Shown: positions 11,181 through 22,760 of the stretch, piece after piece
Layout of the letters: each line of letters opens with the position of its first letter
Numbering within the stretch: position 1 is the first letter of the stretch
Assembly (NCBI GenBank): GCA_020796225.1
Contig: CM036756.1
Location: forward strand, 55,334,616 to 55,398,615
Origin: Arion vulgaris
Lineage: Eukaryota > Mollusca > Gastropoda > Stylommatophora > Arionidae
Direction of reading: 5' to 3'
Length of the DNA: 64,000 bases
The notes under the pieces: model-generated
The model's database searches: none
The model's input: the letters and a program-made list of their open reading frames with translations, nothing else
What the model was told of the DNA's origin: nothing
Program-made: the position numbers and the translations under genes

Positions 11181-11335
11181 AGAAGAAGAAAGAGGAAGTT
11201 ATTTAGCGTTATTTCTTTCTTTCTTAACTATTTTGTTACCTCGAGGAATATTGTAATACAGGTAGCCACCCCGCAATTGAACCGACCACTAGCTAGAAGT
11301 GAGTCATTTATTTATTTGTCAATATTTCATTTGTT

Positions 11336-14140
11336 TCAGTGAGCGATTTTTCTTTTAATAGTTAGTAGTCTTCCTCTGGCCTGTGGCGCGCATAGAGGAG
11401 AGGTCAGTAGCTTCCATGTCTGCGGTTCGTTGCTATTTGCTTTAAGTCTTTGATGTTTACTAGGCCCATCGTTGAGCCTTCTGGTGATGGTTCTAGCAGA
11501 GTCCTCTTGGTCTTCCTCGTTTTCTTTTCCTCTGGTGCCATATGAGGATTGGTAAGAGTCTTCTCTCATCCATTCTAAGTGTGAGCGATGTAGTTCCAGC
11601 GCGCTTTCTTATAAAATTTGATACATTTTCTTGCTTGGTCTCTTGTCTTATTTGTGTATTGGGTCTGAAATCTGACCATTTGAGTCAGTATTCTTCAAGA
11701 CATTTATTCTCAAAGTTATCTAATTTTCTTTCTAGAGCTTTGTTGCTTTCCAACTCTCGCATCCATAAGTTAATACTGGAATCACACAAGAGTTAAAGAT
11801 CTTTAATTTTAAGTGCTTGCTGAGTGAATTGGACTTCCATATATTTGACAATTTGTTAAAGCACTTGATGCATCGATTCTGTGTGAATTTCGGCGCTGTA
11901 TCCCAGTAGATGACATCATACTCCCTAGTAGTAAAACTTTTGACTTTTTCAAGAGTGTAGTTTTTTAGTTGAATATTTTCTTGACTGCTGGTAAGGTCAA
12001 CAATTTTTGTTTTTGTGGTGTTTATTTGGAACCAATTTGTCCTGAGATATTTTTGAGAAGGTTTGTTTTCATTTGAATATCTTGATGTGATGAACTCAAA
12101 AGGGCTATATCGTCTGCAAAATCAAGGTCTTCTAAAATTTTATCAACCCACTTGATGCCATATTTGCGTTATTGGTGCATTTTCGCATGACAGTAATCAT
12201 TCCAAAGCATTGGCGATAAGACCAGCTGTATTTCATCCTGGTTTCACTGGGAACCAGTCAGAATTACCGAAATCTGTTCTTACACTGCAGCGTGATTCAC
12301 TATAGAAGGATTTTATGATGATGAATTTAGCAGGAAACCATAGTTTTTGAGTAGTTTCCAAAGCGTAGGACGGTGAATACTGTCAAACGCTTTCTGAAAA
12401 TCAACAAAGTTGATGATTAAATTAGATTGAAATTTACGAACCTTCAATGATTACTCTTAGTGTAAGATGATCTATGCATGCTCGTTTTAGTCTAAACCCT
12501 GCTTGTTCTTCTCTTAGCCTTTCATCTATAGACTTTCAGTCTCTCGAGTACATGCTCAAAAAGTTTTCCTGGCACTGACAGTAGGGTGATCACGCCAGTT
12601 ATTACAATCAGACAAATCTCCTTTTTAGGTAATTTGAAAATAATACCATCTTTCCACTGTTGTGGGGATTCATTTTGCCAGATTTCATTCATAAGTTGGA
12701 GTATATGTTGTAATGTTATATTCTGCTGCTTTGAGCATTTCTCCAGAGATGTTATCATCACCAACCAGCTTTGTTGTTTCTCAATTTTTTAATGCAGATT
12801 TCAACTCTTCCAGTGTGAATGGCTCGCAGGAAGCTTCTAGTGTGGGCATGGTGATTTCTTCATCTAGGTTGGGAACAATCTCTGGTTGCGGTCTATTTAG
12901 TATTTCTTTAAAATGTTCTGCCCATCGTTGTTTTTGTTGTTCTTCTGACAGCAGTATCCTACCTTGATTGTCTTTGATGGGTTTATTTGGTGTAGGAGTA
13001 TGTTTGCATAGTTGCTTACATAATGTGGATATACGGTCTTGTTGTTCCCAGTTTTGCAGCTGTTTCCGCATCGGTGGCTAGATTGTGAATAAAGTTTTGT
13101 TTATCTTTTCGTGTTCTTGATTCACCTCTTATCTAACATGGTGATTTTGTTTCTTGGATCGTATGCAAGCTTGTCTTTCGTGGATAAAGATTAGTTTTGC
13201 TTGTTTCCTTTCTTGAATTTTTGTCCAGGATTATCACTAGCCACTTTTTCTTCTGTCTTTGGACATACCCTACTGTGTTTTGCAGCATTTATCAGCGTGT
13301 TTTTGAAAAGTCCAATTTTCTTCTATGTTGTTCTTTGTGTTCACATTTACCGTTTTGTTTTCTTTGTTTGTGTAGGTATTTCGTACCTCTGTTTAAATGA
13401 GTTTTGTTCTTTACCAGTAGGGACTGGAGTTTATTTCTTGTTCTAGGTGGTTTATTAGTGATTGAGTTTTATTTTTATTTTGGCAATGCAGAGATTGTTG
13501 ATCGCTGCCAACATCTCTCCTCTTTAGGCTCAGGCATCTTGTATTGAGAACGAATTTGGTATTAATGCAAAAATGTCAATCTGGTTTTTGTGATGTTATC
13601 AGGCAGTTCACGTAATTTTATGAATGTTTTGTGTGAAACAAGAGTTTGCTATTACCAGATTTGCTATTCCACAAAATTCTGTTAGTCTCTCTCCGTTTTG
13701 ATTTAAGTCTCTAGTCCATGTTTTCCATATATTTTTCTACGTCCTTGTTTTCTGACCCTATTTTGGCGTTAAAATCACCCATCACAACAGTAATGTCGTG
13801 TTTAGGTATTTTGTTGATGGTACCGATTAGTAAATTATAAAAGTGTCTTTGTTGTCGTCTGAATCGTCGTTTGTAGGTGCGTAGCACTGTATGATTGTTA
13901 ACTTGAAAAATTTTGTTTGGTAGCGCGCTGATATAATTCTGTCATTGACTGGTTCCCAGCTAACTAGTGCTTTCTCCGAGTTGGGTGACATTATAATAGC
14001 AACTCCGTTTGAATGATGGTCGTCAAGTCTCCCTGAATAAATTACGTGTTTTTGTTCGTTGTTAAGAAACGTCTTACCTGAGCCAGTCCACCTACACTCA
14101 CTGACCCCGAGTATATCCAGTTTGAAATCGCTCATAACTG
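11336..14140 (-). mobile_element. Longest LINE remnant: endonuclease plus reverse transcriptase
   Basis: Minus strand. 14135-13827 is an open APE-type endonuclease segment of about 102 residues: LDILGVSECRWTGSGK, the HHSNGVAIIMS block, and QCYAPTNDDSDDNKD. It continues after a frameshift with VVMGDFNAKIG (GDFN near 13769-13780). 13071-12781 is the linker before RT (QKQRWAEHFKEILNRPQP, then LEELKSALKN). RT motifs follow: EEQAGFRLKRACIDHL (about 12489), DFQKAFDSIHRPTLWKLLKN (about 12360-12410), catalytic FADDIALLSSSHQD (FADD at 12109-12120) and LTYGCESWK (about 11740). The C-terminal tail ends near 11340. The first part of the endonuclease is missing, so the copy is 5'-truncated, and at least eight stops or frameshifts disable it. 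An autonomous element of this kind would copy itself by target-primed reverse transcription. Clade not assigned. Confidence 0.9.
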
Positions 14141-15085
14141 AAATCTTCTTTTAATAGACAGCTATTTATATGTTTATGTTTACATTTTCCATTATTTGTG
14201 TCTAGGAACTTTGTGGCAAACGTTGTTTATATCTTATGTAACTGTAACCATTCACATGATTTATTCGCAGGTTAGCGACATTTCTGGGAGAGAATTCCTC
14301 CTACGAACAACGTTTCTTGCAGAATGGTTAACGTGACACTACTCTGTCCATTTATTCCCTAAGGTATCTGTCTCTCCACGTCGACATATATTCTGGGTCA
14401 TCTTGATCGATATATATTTTGTTACCAGGCCTATGTGTCAAGGTGGTCAAGATGTTTGTTTTGTGTTCTGAAGATTGTGGGTGGTAATACGAACTACGTT
14501 GTTCGTTTTACGAATGAACTTTTCCGGAGATCCGTAGAATTATTGCGTGTACTGAATAGATAGTAAACACGCATTAAGGACATTCGGAATAAACAATTTA
14601 CCAAACACTGAATTCGAATACCTTACTTCTTGCAGAACACCTTGCCAAATCCCACAAACGTTTTTTCAGTGCACAAACAGCTATACTACGGCGTTCGTTC
14701 TTTGTCCAGTACACTCGGCAGGTAGGGTATCATTTCTTCGAAGAAAGATCGAGTCATATGGAGAAACTAGATGATTGTTTTTCTAGATATTTGCTTCCTC
14801 TACTGCGTCAGGAAGCCGGCCTACCGTCCACCACTTTTAGCCTACCCACTTACCAAATACTTACTTTTTACTCTCTGCTCCTCATGCAGCATGAGGCCTT
14901 AACACTTTCTCCCGTCTCTGTTTTCTTTCTGGCTTACCGGGATAATAAAGCAGCCTTCAGTTTGTCAAGAAGACAGACTTCATGTGCGTTTAGAACGTCT
15001 CATTTTCCGCTTTTCTTGCGGGTTCCACTCAAGTGCCTGCATGATGACACTATTTTCTCCTCTTACATGTGTTTTCCTGGTTCCT
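14141..15085. other. Unassigned spacer before the 20-bp array
   Basis: Nothing recognised. A plus-strand frame is open from 14758 into the array (about 110 non-repetitive residues, start MEKLDDCFSRYLLP), but it has no known domain, no splice context I can defend, and runs straight into repeat DNA. Confidence 0.4.
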
Positions 15086-15089
15086 ATAC

Positions 15090-15862
15090 TGTACTTACCC
15101 ACATATCTATGTTCTTACCCACATATCTATGTTCTTACCCACATATCTATGTACTTACCCACATATCTATGTTCTTACCCACATATCTATGTTCTTACCC
15201 ACATATCTATGTTCTTACCCACATATCTATGTTCTTACCCACATATCTATGTTCTTACCCACATATCTATGTACTTACCCACATATCTATGTTCTTACCC
15301 ACATATCTATGTTCTTACCCACATATCTATGTTCTTACCCACATATATATGTACTTACCCACATATTATGTACTCTACCCACATATCTATGCACTTACCC
15401 ACATATCTATGTTCTTACCCACATATCTATGTTCTTACCCACATATCTATGTTCTTACCCACATATCTATGTACTTACCCACATATCTATGTTCTTACCC
15501 ACATATCTATGCTTCTACCCACATATCTATGTATTTATCCACATATCTATGTTCTTACCCACATATCTATGTACTTACTCACATATCTATGTTCTTACCC
15601 ACATATCTATGTACTTACCCACATATCTATGTACTTACCCACATATCTATGTTCTTACCCACATATCTATGTACTTACCCACATATCTATGTTCTTACCC
15701 ACATATCTATGTACTTACCCACATATCTATGTACTTACCCACATATCTATGTACTTACCCACATATCTATGTTCTTACCCACATATCTATGTTCTTACCC
15801 ACATATTTATGTTCTTACCCACATATCTATGTTCTTACCCACATATCTATGTACTTACCACA
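15090..15862. repeat. 20-bp tandem array, about 38 copies
   Basis: The unit is CTTACCCACATATCTATGTT with a common T/A change at the junction (GTTC or GTAC). The unit length is not a multiple of three, so all three plus frames read the same 20-residue cycle and all stay open (LTHISMFLPTYLCSYPHIYV). Two indel units lie near 15361-15380. Satellite, not coding. Confidence 0.95.
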
Positions 15863-15949
15863 TAAATATAACAATTTAATAGGTAATATCATCATCATCA
15901 TGTGTCATGTCGACTGCTTTGACGATCATCACACTCCACAAACGTATGT

Positions 15950-16205
15950 CCCTAGTAAAGTTAATTGCATATCCTTTACAGGACTTTGCGAATCAACCCC
16001 AGCTTTTAACGCTGTTTGTGATTTTTCTAGACATTATTACATCCAGTAGTTTGCCATTGCTTTCTGAACTTGTGGCGCCATAGTCCTTTTGTAAAAATCC
16101 ACGCGAAACAGTTTGCAACCAAACTGTCCGCAGCGTGATTCGAACTCAGAACGTCGGGGTTAATAGACCGAGTCACTATTCCATAAGCCAGAGACCCCAC
16201 GATGT
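15950..16205 (-). mobile_element. SINE-3, reverse orientation
   Basis: Right end holds the tRNA-like head: GTGATTCGAACTCAGAACGT gives a B box GAGTTCGAATC on the minus strand. The core includes TAGTTTGCCATTGCTTTCTG (reverse of the shared SINE-3 core) and GTAAAAATCCACGCGAA. The left end carries CATATCCTTTACAGGACTTT. Close relative of the plus-strand copy at 26977. Confidence 0.78.
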
Positions 16206-16534
16206 CCCTAGTACTGGCTATAATTCGGATGTTGACACTCTTCTATGCCATGAAGCCAGTCTGTTTATTTTTTTCTCTCTCTATCGTCTCCTGCTTCGCC
16301 AATATTGATTTTGCCAACTGTCTAAATGTGTTCTAAGCCTCTCGCTATCAGTGCACAACCGAAAAAAAATATGTATTCTCTCTTATATTTGTATGTGTTT
16401 TCTCAGTGACTTGTCATTTTTGTCAGTACACCAGCATTAGTTATTTTAGTTGTCCCTACTAGAGAGTATTGATAACCAAAATGTAACACTCCATCTTTGG
16501 GATGAGTAATACATTTTTTGTAATAACAATTGTA
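16206..16534. other. Spacer, no feature seen
   Basis: AT-rich with a short A run at 16363-16370. No coding or repeat signature recognised. Confidence 0.45.
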
Positions 16535-16715
16535 GCCAATGTGAACCGCAGTAGCATCCGGATTAATTCACTGGCTTTTTTACGATGGTCCAGGTTTAAT
16601 TTAACAATGGGAGTTGAATTTATTTGTCCGATCATAGCAGCTTTCGTTTAGATACAACCTCATTTAAGTGCTAGGAAAGCACTGGGAAGAAAGTGTTGAC
16701 CACATAATTGATCGG
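16535..16715 (+). mobile_element. SINE-4, diverged copy
   Basis: Shares with the 4347 copy the head phrase CCGCAGTAGC, a B-box-like AGGTTTAATTT, and the body phrases AGGAAAGCACTGGGAAGAAA and TTGACCACATAATTGATCGG. Strongly diverged, hence older. Confidence 0.6.
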
Positions 16716-16717
16716 GT

Positions 16718-16840
16718 CATCATCATCAAATACATTGTCCTGAACAGAACTTTGCCATCCCAACAGTCCTCGGAAATATCTCTCTCTCTCACACAGGCCA
16801 GATGTTCTGCCTCTGCAGCTGTCATGTTAAAATCATCGGT
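16718..16840 (-). mobile_element. LINE-Y 3' end fragment
   Basis: Begins CATCATCATCAAATACATTG and continues CAGAACTTTGCCATCCCAAC AGTCC, matching the 3' ends at 1405, 6405 and 32028. Only the terminal 120 bases remain. Confidence 0.65.
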
Positions 16841-17065
16841 TTAGTGTCCTCATCCAACAGACAGTCGCGAAGAGACTGAAGAACATCTCCATTATCCATC
16901 TTCAACTCCCCAACAATCGATGCTGTTGATGCAAGCAAATAATAAGGTGTTATGCGTATACCTTCCATCTTTTAATCATTCTTTTAATGATAGTCAATCG
17001 TGACATATCTTCTTTATTATTATCTAAATATCGACTTTTGTCTGAAACGAAATCTTGTTAACCAT

Positions 17066-17312
17066 ATTCCACGCGTATGTCGCCGGGGCTTGCAGGGAGA
17101 GAAAATAATAGTAACACTGCGACCTACAAGTCACTTCGTTAGAGGCGATTAAGATAGGGTCTAGTAAATAAAAGCGTCACAAAATCGGAATGTACTGCCC
17201 TACTTATAGGCGCACAACCGGAACGATATACAATCGCTATTAGGCTCAGATCACATACAAATTACAAAGCGTGGTTTAACAAGAGATCGATATTGCGCGT
17301 TCGAAGATGATA
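17066..17312 (+). mobile_element. Rep-A copy
   Basis: CCACGCGTATGTCGCCGGGG at the 5' side, then AGTAACACTGCGACCTACAA, TCTAGTAAATAAAAGCGTC, CAATCGCTATTAGGCTCAGA and a terminal CGATATTGCGCGTTCGAAGA. The 3' end runs directly into the 70-bp array. Confidence 0.75.
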
Positions 17313-18050
17313 ACCCTTTCCCTGGGTGTGTAGCAAGACATATGCATTTCACTTCTTCAAATCTGTATCTATAAAGAAGATAACCTTTCCCTGGTTGTGT
17401 TAGCAAACATATGCATTTCACTTCTTCAAATCTGTATCTATAAAGAAGATAGCCTCTTTCCCTGGTGTGTTTAGCAAACACATGCATTTCACTTCTTAAA
17501 TCTGTATCTATAAAGAAGATAACCTCTTTCCTGGGTGTAGAATACACATCATTTACTTTCAAATCTGTATCTATAAAGAAGATAACCCTTTCCCTGGGTG
17601 TGCAAACGACATATGCATTTCATCTTCAAATCTGTATCTATAAAGAAATAACCCTTTCCCTGGGTGTGCTGCAAAACACATGCATTTCACTTCTTCAAAT
17701 CTATATCTATAAAGAAGATAACCTTTCCTGGGTGTATTAGAAAACATAGCATTTCACTTCTTCAAATCGATATCTATAAAGAAGATAACCCTTTCCCTAG
17801 GTGTTAGCAAACATATGCATTTCATTTTCAAATCTGTATCTATAAAGAAGATAAGCTTTCCTGGTTGTAGTCAAGACATATGCATTTCACTTCTTCAAAT
17901 CTGTATCTATAAAGAAGATAACCCTTTCCCTGGGTGTGTAGTAAGACATATGCATTTCACTTCTTCAAATCTTTATCATAAAAGAAGATAACCTTTCCCT
18001 GGTGTGTAGCAAAACATATGCATTTCATTTCTTCAAATCTTTATCTATTG
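17313..18050. repeat. About 70-bp tandem array, about 11 copies, indel-rich
   Basis: The unit contains ATGCATTTCACTTCTTCAAA, TCTGTATCTATAAAGAAGAT and CCCTTTCCCTGGGTGTGT. Almost every copy differs from its neighbours by one- to three-base deletions, far more than substitutions, which is unusual beside the other arrays here. Confidence 0.9.
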
Positions 18051-18454
18051 GTTTTGACAGAAATACTTGATTCAGGAAACGCTGAATAATTTATAAATTA
18101 AAATAAATTGATTTTGATGTTTTCTTCACGTCTTTTTTCCTTTAGTGCAGAGAGAAACGCAAAACATTGTTAAGAAATTCTCGACCAGTAAGAAGTATTC
18201 ACTATTAGAGGTGATTGACATGCATGACAATATTGATCTGAGATCTGAACAGTCATCTTGTTGGACTGCCGTCATTTCAACTGTAAAATCAGACAGTATT
18301 CATTATTAAGAACTGGGTAGAAAGCTGTTAACTGTGTCTAATAAAGTAAAACACGACTAAATCGGCACTGTCCAGTCGGCTTGGCAACAATCCGGTAGCA
18401 GTGTGACGACACAAGAAGAAAGTCCAGCTGGCAGGTTGACTTGATCATATCGAG
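18051..18454. other. Spacer with a LINE-X 3' end scrap
   Basis: Mostly unassigned. At 18385-18421 CTTGGCAACAATCCGGTAGC then AGTGTGACGACACAAGAAGA is the LINE-X 3' terminus in plus orientation, retaining only about 40 bases. Confidence 0.6.
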
Positions 18455-18700
18455 TTTTCGCCCATGTATTCGGCATGCAAGGAAGCAAAGAATAGCATCT
18501 GCGATCTCAAGGCATGTCTAAGAGGTGACTCAGTAGGCTAGAGCTACCTAGTAAATAAAAAGCATTGCAGAAACCGGGTGGGCTGGTCTATGTGTAGGCG
18601 CATAACTGGCAAATGTACAATCGCTCTTAGGCTAAAATCACATACAGATGGCAAAGATGGTTTAACAATTTATCGATATGGAGGTGTCAGAAGAAAATTT
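18455..18700 (+). mobile_element. Rep-A copy
   Basis: Landmarks: TTCGCCCATGTATTCGGCAT, AAGAGGTGACTCAGTAGGC, CCTAGTAAATAAAAAGCATT, CATAACTGGCAAATGTACAA, TCGATATGGAGGTGTCAGAA. Somewhat diverged. Confidence 0.7.
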
Positions 18701-19674
18701 AGGTTTTTATAACGCAATTTCTTTCTTTTCAAGTCTAAATACTTCAAGAACGTCATGGACAGTAGACTAGTTAATTTCAATAGTACTGTATGACCGCCCA
18801 TCAATTGTATTGTACTAAGTAATGATGATAAACATGTATTCAAGAACTCCAAGTGTGCACAATCCGGTATAGATTTAGTGAAATTAAAGTGTCATGTGTA
18901 GAGTACTCGAACAGTAGTCAAGATCGATCCATCTCTCATCTCAGAAATTCTAGCACCATCTTTAGCTTAGACTTGAAAGTCTAATCTAACAGATTTCTTT
19001 CAATTTGCTGATATTCTTAATCTATATTCTTTCCAAAACATCCTCTTTTCTAAGCTCCTACTTGTGTTTGTTTATTTATTTGAGAAGTTGTTCGTTAGTG
19101 AGCTTCTCATACCATTTTTAAATCTTTCAATTTGTCAGCATTCATCAATGCAAGTCGCAAGAATGATGAAATATCTTATCAGAGTTCTGAAACCGGTTTA
19201 GGGAATAGAAGACATCATGGGAAAAGTGTTACAATATCAGTACAGAGCTTCACCAAGTACACAGAGACATCATGGGAAAAGTGTGTACAATATCAGTACA
19301 GAGCTTCACCAAGTACTAACAGATTAAACAGTTGGGACACTAAGCAGATTACTAACACACAGTGTAATTCAGAGGGTACTGTTACACACTGATACAGAAG
19401 TTACATAACAAAATGTCACCAATGAAAACGATGAAGCATAAAATAAGAGGCAGTGAAAAATCATGTTTGAAGAGAACATCGAACTAGACGTAGAAATCTT
19501 TTATCTTGATGCTGAGATTTCTTTTTCTACCATATTTTACTAACGATAACTGAGAAGAAACAAAGTTTCATCTAGAAAATTCTTGATATATTTGGTAGTC
19601 GTTATGTTCTCCATATTTCTAAAATCATTCATAACGAGTTGTACATTCGATGTAAATATCCTTCGGTGAGTAGT
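18701..19674. other. Spacer with a 2-copy 56-bp duplication
   Basis: No gene found. Between about 19208 and 19318 the phrase GACATCATGGGAAAAGTGT plus CAATATCAGTACAGAGCTTC occurs twice in direct orientation; the open plus-strand frame across it is short and unrecognised. Confidence 0.5.
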
Positions 19675-19812
19675 GTCAGAGGAGAAGATGTTGGATGGCC
19701 TGACATCATGGTTCGACAAAAGATCGACGTCAGAACTTATTACGATGCACCAAGCGAGCGTTGTGGAGACATGACTCGCCTACGCCGTGCAGGTATAGCA
19801 CTTGATTAATTG
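19675..19812 (+). mobile_element. RTE-like LINE terminal fragment
   Basis: The plus strand gives LDGLTSWFDKRSTSELITMH followed by a broken continuation ending near AYAVQV. The same tail occurs at 40040-40290 in better shape. The style (W.D......S...L....... DRE.WR..) resembles the C terminus of RTE-type elements; that clade link is inference. Confidence 0.6.
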
Positions 19813-20100
19813 AGTCTTGCTTCCTCAGTTCTCAGGTCCTTTTTCAGTCTGTCTCCAGATTGACTCTGTCGCTGTCGAGTTCCTCCCAGTAGTGTAACTG
19901 TTGTCAAGCAAGTACTATTTGCATACGTTTTTGTATAGGAAGGAATGGTCTTTTTACTGTTGTTCTGTCAGAAACCAGTGCTCCATATAGCTACTCTACA
20001 AATTCTCATTTGTCATCTTAGCTATTCTAGTTATCCGTCTGTAAATGTTTATTTCTGTGACATCAAGAGATATCAATGTGTGTTTACTGACTGTCTACGA
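19813..20100 (-). pseudogene. Possible Tc1/mariner transposase relic
   Basis: On the minus strand a frame reads RPFLPIQKRMQIVLA, then a stop, then LHYWEELDSDRVNLETD. This loosely resembles the Tc1/mariner run P.L....R..RL.FA....W and FSDESR.NL. The catalytic DES region would be shortened and two stops occur. Only the pattern supports this; it could be chance. Confidence 0.25.
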
Positions 20101-20235
20101 TTCGTTATCACATGACGACAATGTCTCCATGCCGAACTAAAATACGCACTTCGTTCTTCAGTTCACAAGAACTTGTACTGGATGGCTTTCAATTCATCAA
20201 CAACTATTTATTCAGCGTGTTCTATTTTCTATTTC

Positions 20236-20322
20236 AGTATTTTAACTAATAGTTTCCCTGTTCATATTGTTAGATAGTTCTGACTAATAGTTTCCTTGTT
20301 CATATTGTTAGATAGTTAATAT
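20236..20322. repeat. 2-copy direct repeat, about 42 bp
   Basis: CTAATAGTTTCC(C/T)TGTTCATATTGTTAGATAGTT occurs twice back to back. Confidence 0.75.
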
Positions 20323-20439
20323 CAACACATTTATTACAGACATTTCATTTGTTGAATAATGCTATATTAATTACATTATTATACATTATTTTATTCCAAA
20401 CGGTAGGTACTGAAATGGGAGGCAAAGGTTTCAAGAAAG

Positions 20440-20582
20440 AGAGGGTGACCTAGGTAAACCCTGAAACGAACCTTGCTGAGAGAGGCAAGAAATATCGGAC
20501 TCAATTCCATGGAAGAGATTGATCTAGTAACACAGGACAGAGTGGTATGGAGAAATTACTTGCAGACCCTATGTAACGTGTA
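20440..20582 (+). mobile_element. LINE C-terminal tail fragment
   Basis: An open stretch reads KRTLLREARNIGLNSMEEID then LVTQDRVVWRNYLQTLCNV and a stop. The W(K)RTL..E....G.....EI.L..QDR..WR.YL..LC pattern is a typical last segment of a non-LTR ORF. It lacks everything upstream. Confidence 0.65.
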
Positions 20583-20689
20583 ACGGTACAAGAGTAATAT
20601 TTATATTTTCTATAACTTGAATGTTACTGAATTATGTTATTTGTTACACAGTTGTTATTTTAAGACATCAGCATTTTATCAACACATGT

Positions 20690-20865
20690 TTTGGAGGGAA
20701 GAGAAATGGTTATATAGAGCACACACTCCGTAGCTTCAGTACCAATCGTAGTCTCTGGGGACAAAATGCATATTTGAGAGGAACGGCACTGTCCGGATTG
20801 AAACTTGAGACCTTTAAAACCTAAGGAGACATGCAAAACCACTTAGCAACATAGAGCCTCTCTCT
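20690..20865 (-). mobile_element. SINE-1, partial, reverse
   Basis: Reverse complement shows TTGCTAAGTGGTTTTGCATG (A box side), AGTTTCAATCCGGACAGTGC (B box side) and CTACGGAGTGTGTGC in the body. The 3' third is missing. The middle GAGACCTTTAAAACC resembles the SINE-1 copy at 32660. Confidence 0.65.
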
Positions 20866-21706
20866 CTCTCTTTTTATATACATATCATCAAATACGCTGC
20901 TTATTAATACAACGCTGCTTATTAATATATATATAACTATCATAAAACTTGGTCGGATTAGTACAGACAGAAAGTGGCCTATGTGAAAATCCACTATATT
21001 ATGCTGGTGGTGTAATTGGTGCACATTTGTACGCCTCTATAGTAATTCATGGCGTGGACCGAATTGTAAACTATCGTAACTTCTCACCTTCTTATCCTAT
21101 TCTTATTCGCTAAGAAGAATTGTTTTCATGCAACAAATATCAGACAGATTAAAGAATATTAGTTGAAGTGACTTTGTGAATTATCATATACCTGTCGAGT
21201 GCACCGAACAAGCTGATTTTGTGAATTATCATCTGCTTGTAAAGTGCACCTAACAAAATGACTTTATAAATTATGATACACTTGTAAGGTGCACCGAATA
21301 GACTATAATAATTTCGTAAATTTTGATGTACAGTTCTTCATGTAGTGAAAATGAGGTATTTACTTTTGCTTATTTTACAGAACAGAAAGAGAGACCACGG
21401 GAAAACTATGGTGAATTGTCAATAAAATATACAAATTAACAACCATAATAAATAGCAGAAAACTATATATGTTCAGTTTAATACGATTGGCCTCATCAAA
21501 TATCCTAGACGAATCTCTGAGCCCAATCAGATAAATTCCTAGAAAAAAAAATAGTATTGAATGTGAGAGATAACAGGGAAGAGCCGTCCAAACCGACGAT
21601 CGTTTATTGCTGATTACGATATCGATTTTTGGGAGCGTCAAGGAAGAGGGATGTTTTCTCTGAAATCTAAAATACCAGTACATGCACAGATAGGAATAGA
21701 TGAATG
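20866..21706. other. AT-rich spacer with microsatellites
   Basis: (TC)n at 20859-20872 and (TA)n near 20926-20936, plus three loose copies of a TTTGTGAATTATCAT(C/A) motif at 21170-21320. No gene recognised. Confidence 0.45.
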
Positions 21707-21708
21707 AT

Positions 21709-22352
21709 GGAATACGTGAAGATTATATTTGGTATAGAGATATGTAGTTTGTCATATGTTGATATTATATGAGTAACAATGGAATACGTGAAGATTATAT
21801 TTGGTATAGAGATATGTAGTTTGTTATATGTTGATAGGATATGAGTAACAATGAAATACGTGAAGATTATATTTGGTATAGAGATATGAAGTTTGTTATA
21901 TGTTGATAGGATATGAGTAACAATGAAATACGTGAAGATTATATTTGGTATAGAGATATGAAGTTTGTTATATGTTGATAAGATATGAGTAACAATGGAA
22001 TACGTGAAGATTATATTTGGTATAGAGATATGTAGTTTGTCATATGTTGATATTATATGAGTAACAATGGAATACGTGAAGATTATATTTGGTATAGAGA
22101 TATGTAGTTTGTTATATGTTGATATTATATGAGTAACAATGAAATACGTGAAGATTATATTTGGTATAGATATATGAAGTTTGTTATATGTTGATAAGAT
22201 ATGAGTAACAATGGAATACGTGAAGATTATATTTGGTATAGAGATATGTAGTTTGGTATATGTTGATAGGATATGAGTAACAATGGAATACGTGAAGATT
22301 ATATTTGGTATATAGATATTTAGTTTGTTATATGTTGATAGGATATGAGTAA
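21709..22352. repeat. 72-bp tandem array, 9 copies
   Basis: The unit contains GGAATACGTGAAGATTATAT and TTGGTATAGAGATATGTAGT. Substitution variants (ATGTAG or ATGAAG; GATATTATATG or GATAGGATATG) occur in blocks, suggesting multi-unit duplications. Despite the 72-bp length, stops prevent long frames. Confidence 0.92.
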
Positions 22353-22378
22353 CAGCACTTCTTATCTACATGTTCCAA

Positions 22379-22760
22379 AGGCAAAGGATTGACTTCATTT
22401 CACCGGGTTTGGCTGAAATCGGATGCACATGTCCTAAACGTATAGAAGTCTATGTGTTTAGGGGCCTATCAAACCAATGTGCAACGTATACACGTTCTTG
22501 GCAAAGATCAAACATATCACAAAGAGTGATTAAAATTGATTGTAAAGAACGAACGCCAAGAAAAAGAAGAAGATTTCACCGGGTTTCCCCATATGGCGCC
22601 GTCCCCATATGCCGGGAGCTTTGCACGAAGCACGCAATCCGTAACTCCTGCAATAATCCAAGAGATTTCCTGAAAACATTGCACATCTGTCTCTGTCCGA
22701 ATTCGAACGCACAACCTTTAGTACGGCATGCAAACGATTTAACCACTTCACCATTGAGAC
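22379..22760 (-). mobile_element. SINE-1, reverse, with nested Rep-A insertion
   Basis: Two parts, 22379-22410 (the 3' end: GGATTGACTTCATTTCACCG) and 22573-22760 (the body and head). The head on the minus strand has A box TGGTGAAGTGG and B box GCGTTCGAATTC. The gap is filled by a Rep-A copy bounded by a 14-bp direct repeat. At the head the sequence passes straight into the 34-bp array. Confidence 0.8.
22411..22572 (+). mobile_element. Rep-A subfamily 2, 5'-truncated insertion with 14-bp target duplication
   Basis: Insert of 162 bp from GGCTGAAATCGGATGCACAT to CAAGAAAAAGAAGAAG. It is flanked by a perfect direct repeat ATTTCACCGGGTTT at 22397-22410 and 22573-22586, inside a SINE-1. A variable 5' truncation, an A-rich 3' tail and a target duplication are the classic products of target-primed reverse transcription. 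This is the best proof in the window that Rep-A is a retroposon. Confidence 0.85.

Noticed and set aside
13197..13446. Plus-strand membrane-like ORFs (hydrophobic F/L/C-rich)
   Set aside because: They lie antisense to the minus-strand LINE ORF; the hydrophobic look comes from reading its A-rich coding strand in reverse.
14758..16049. Three overlapping proteins of 290-370 residues in the plus frames
   Set aside because: They are one 20-bp satellite read in three phases. The unique N-terminal part of one frame has no recognisable domain.
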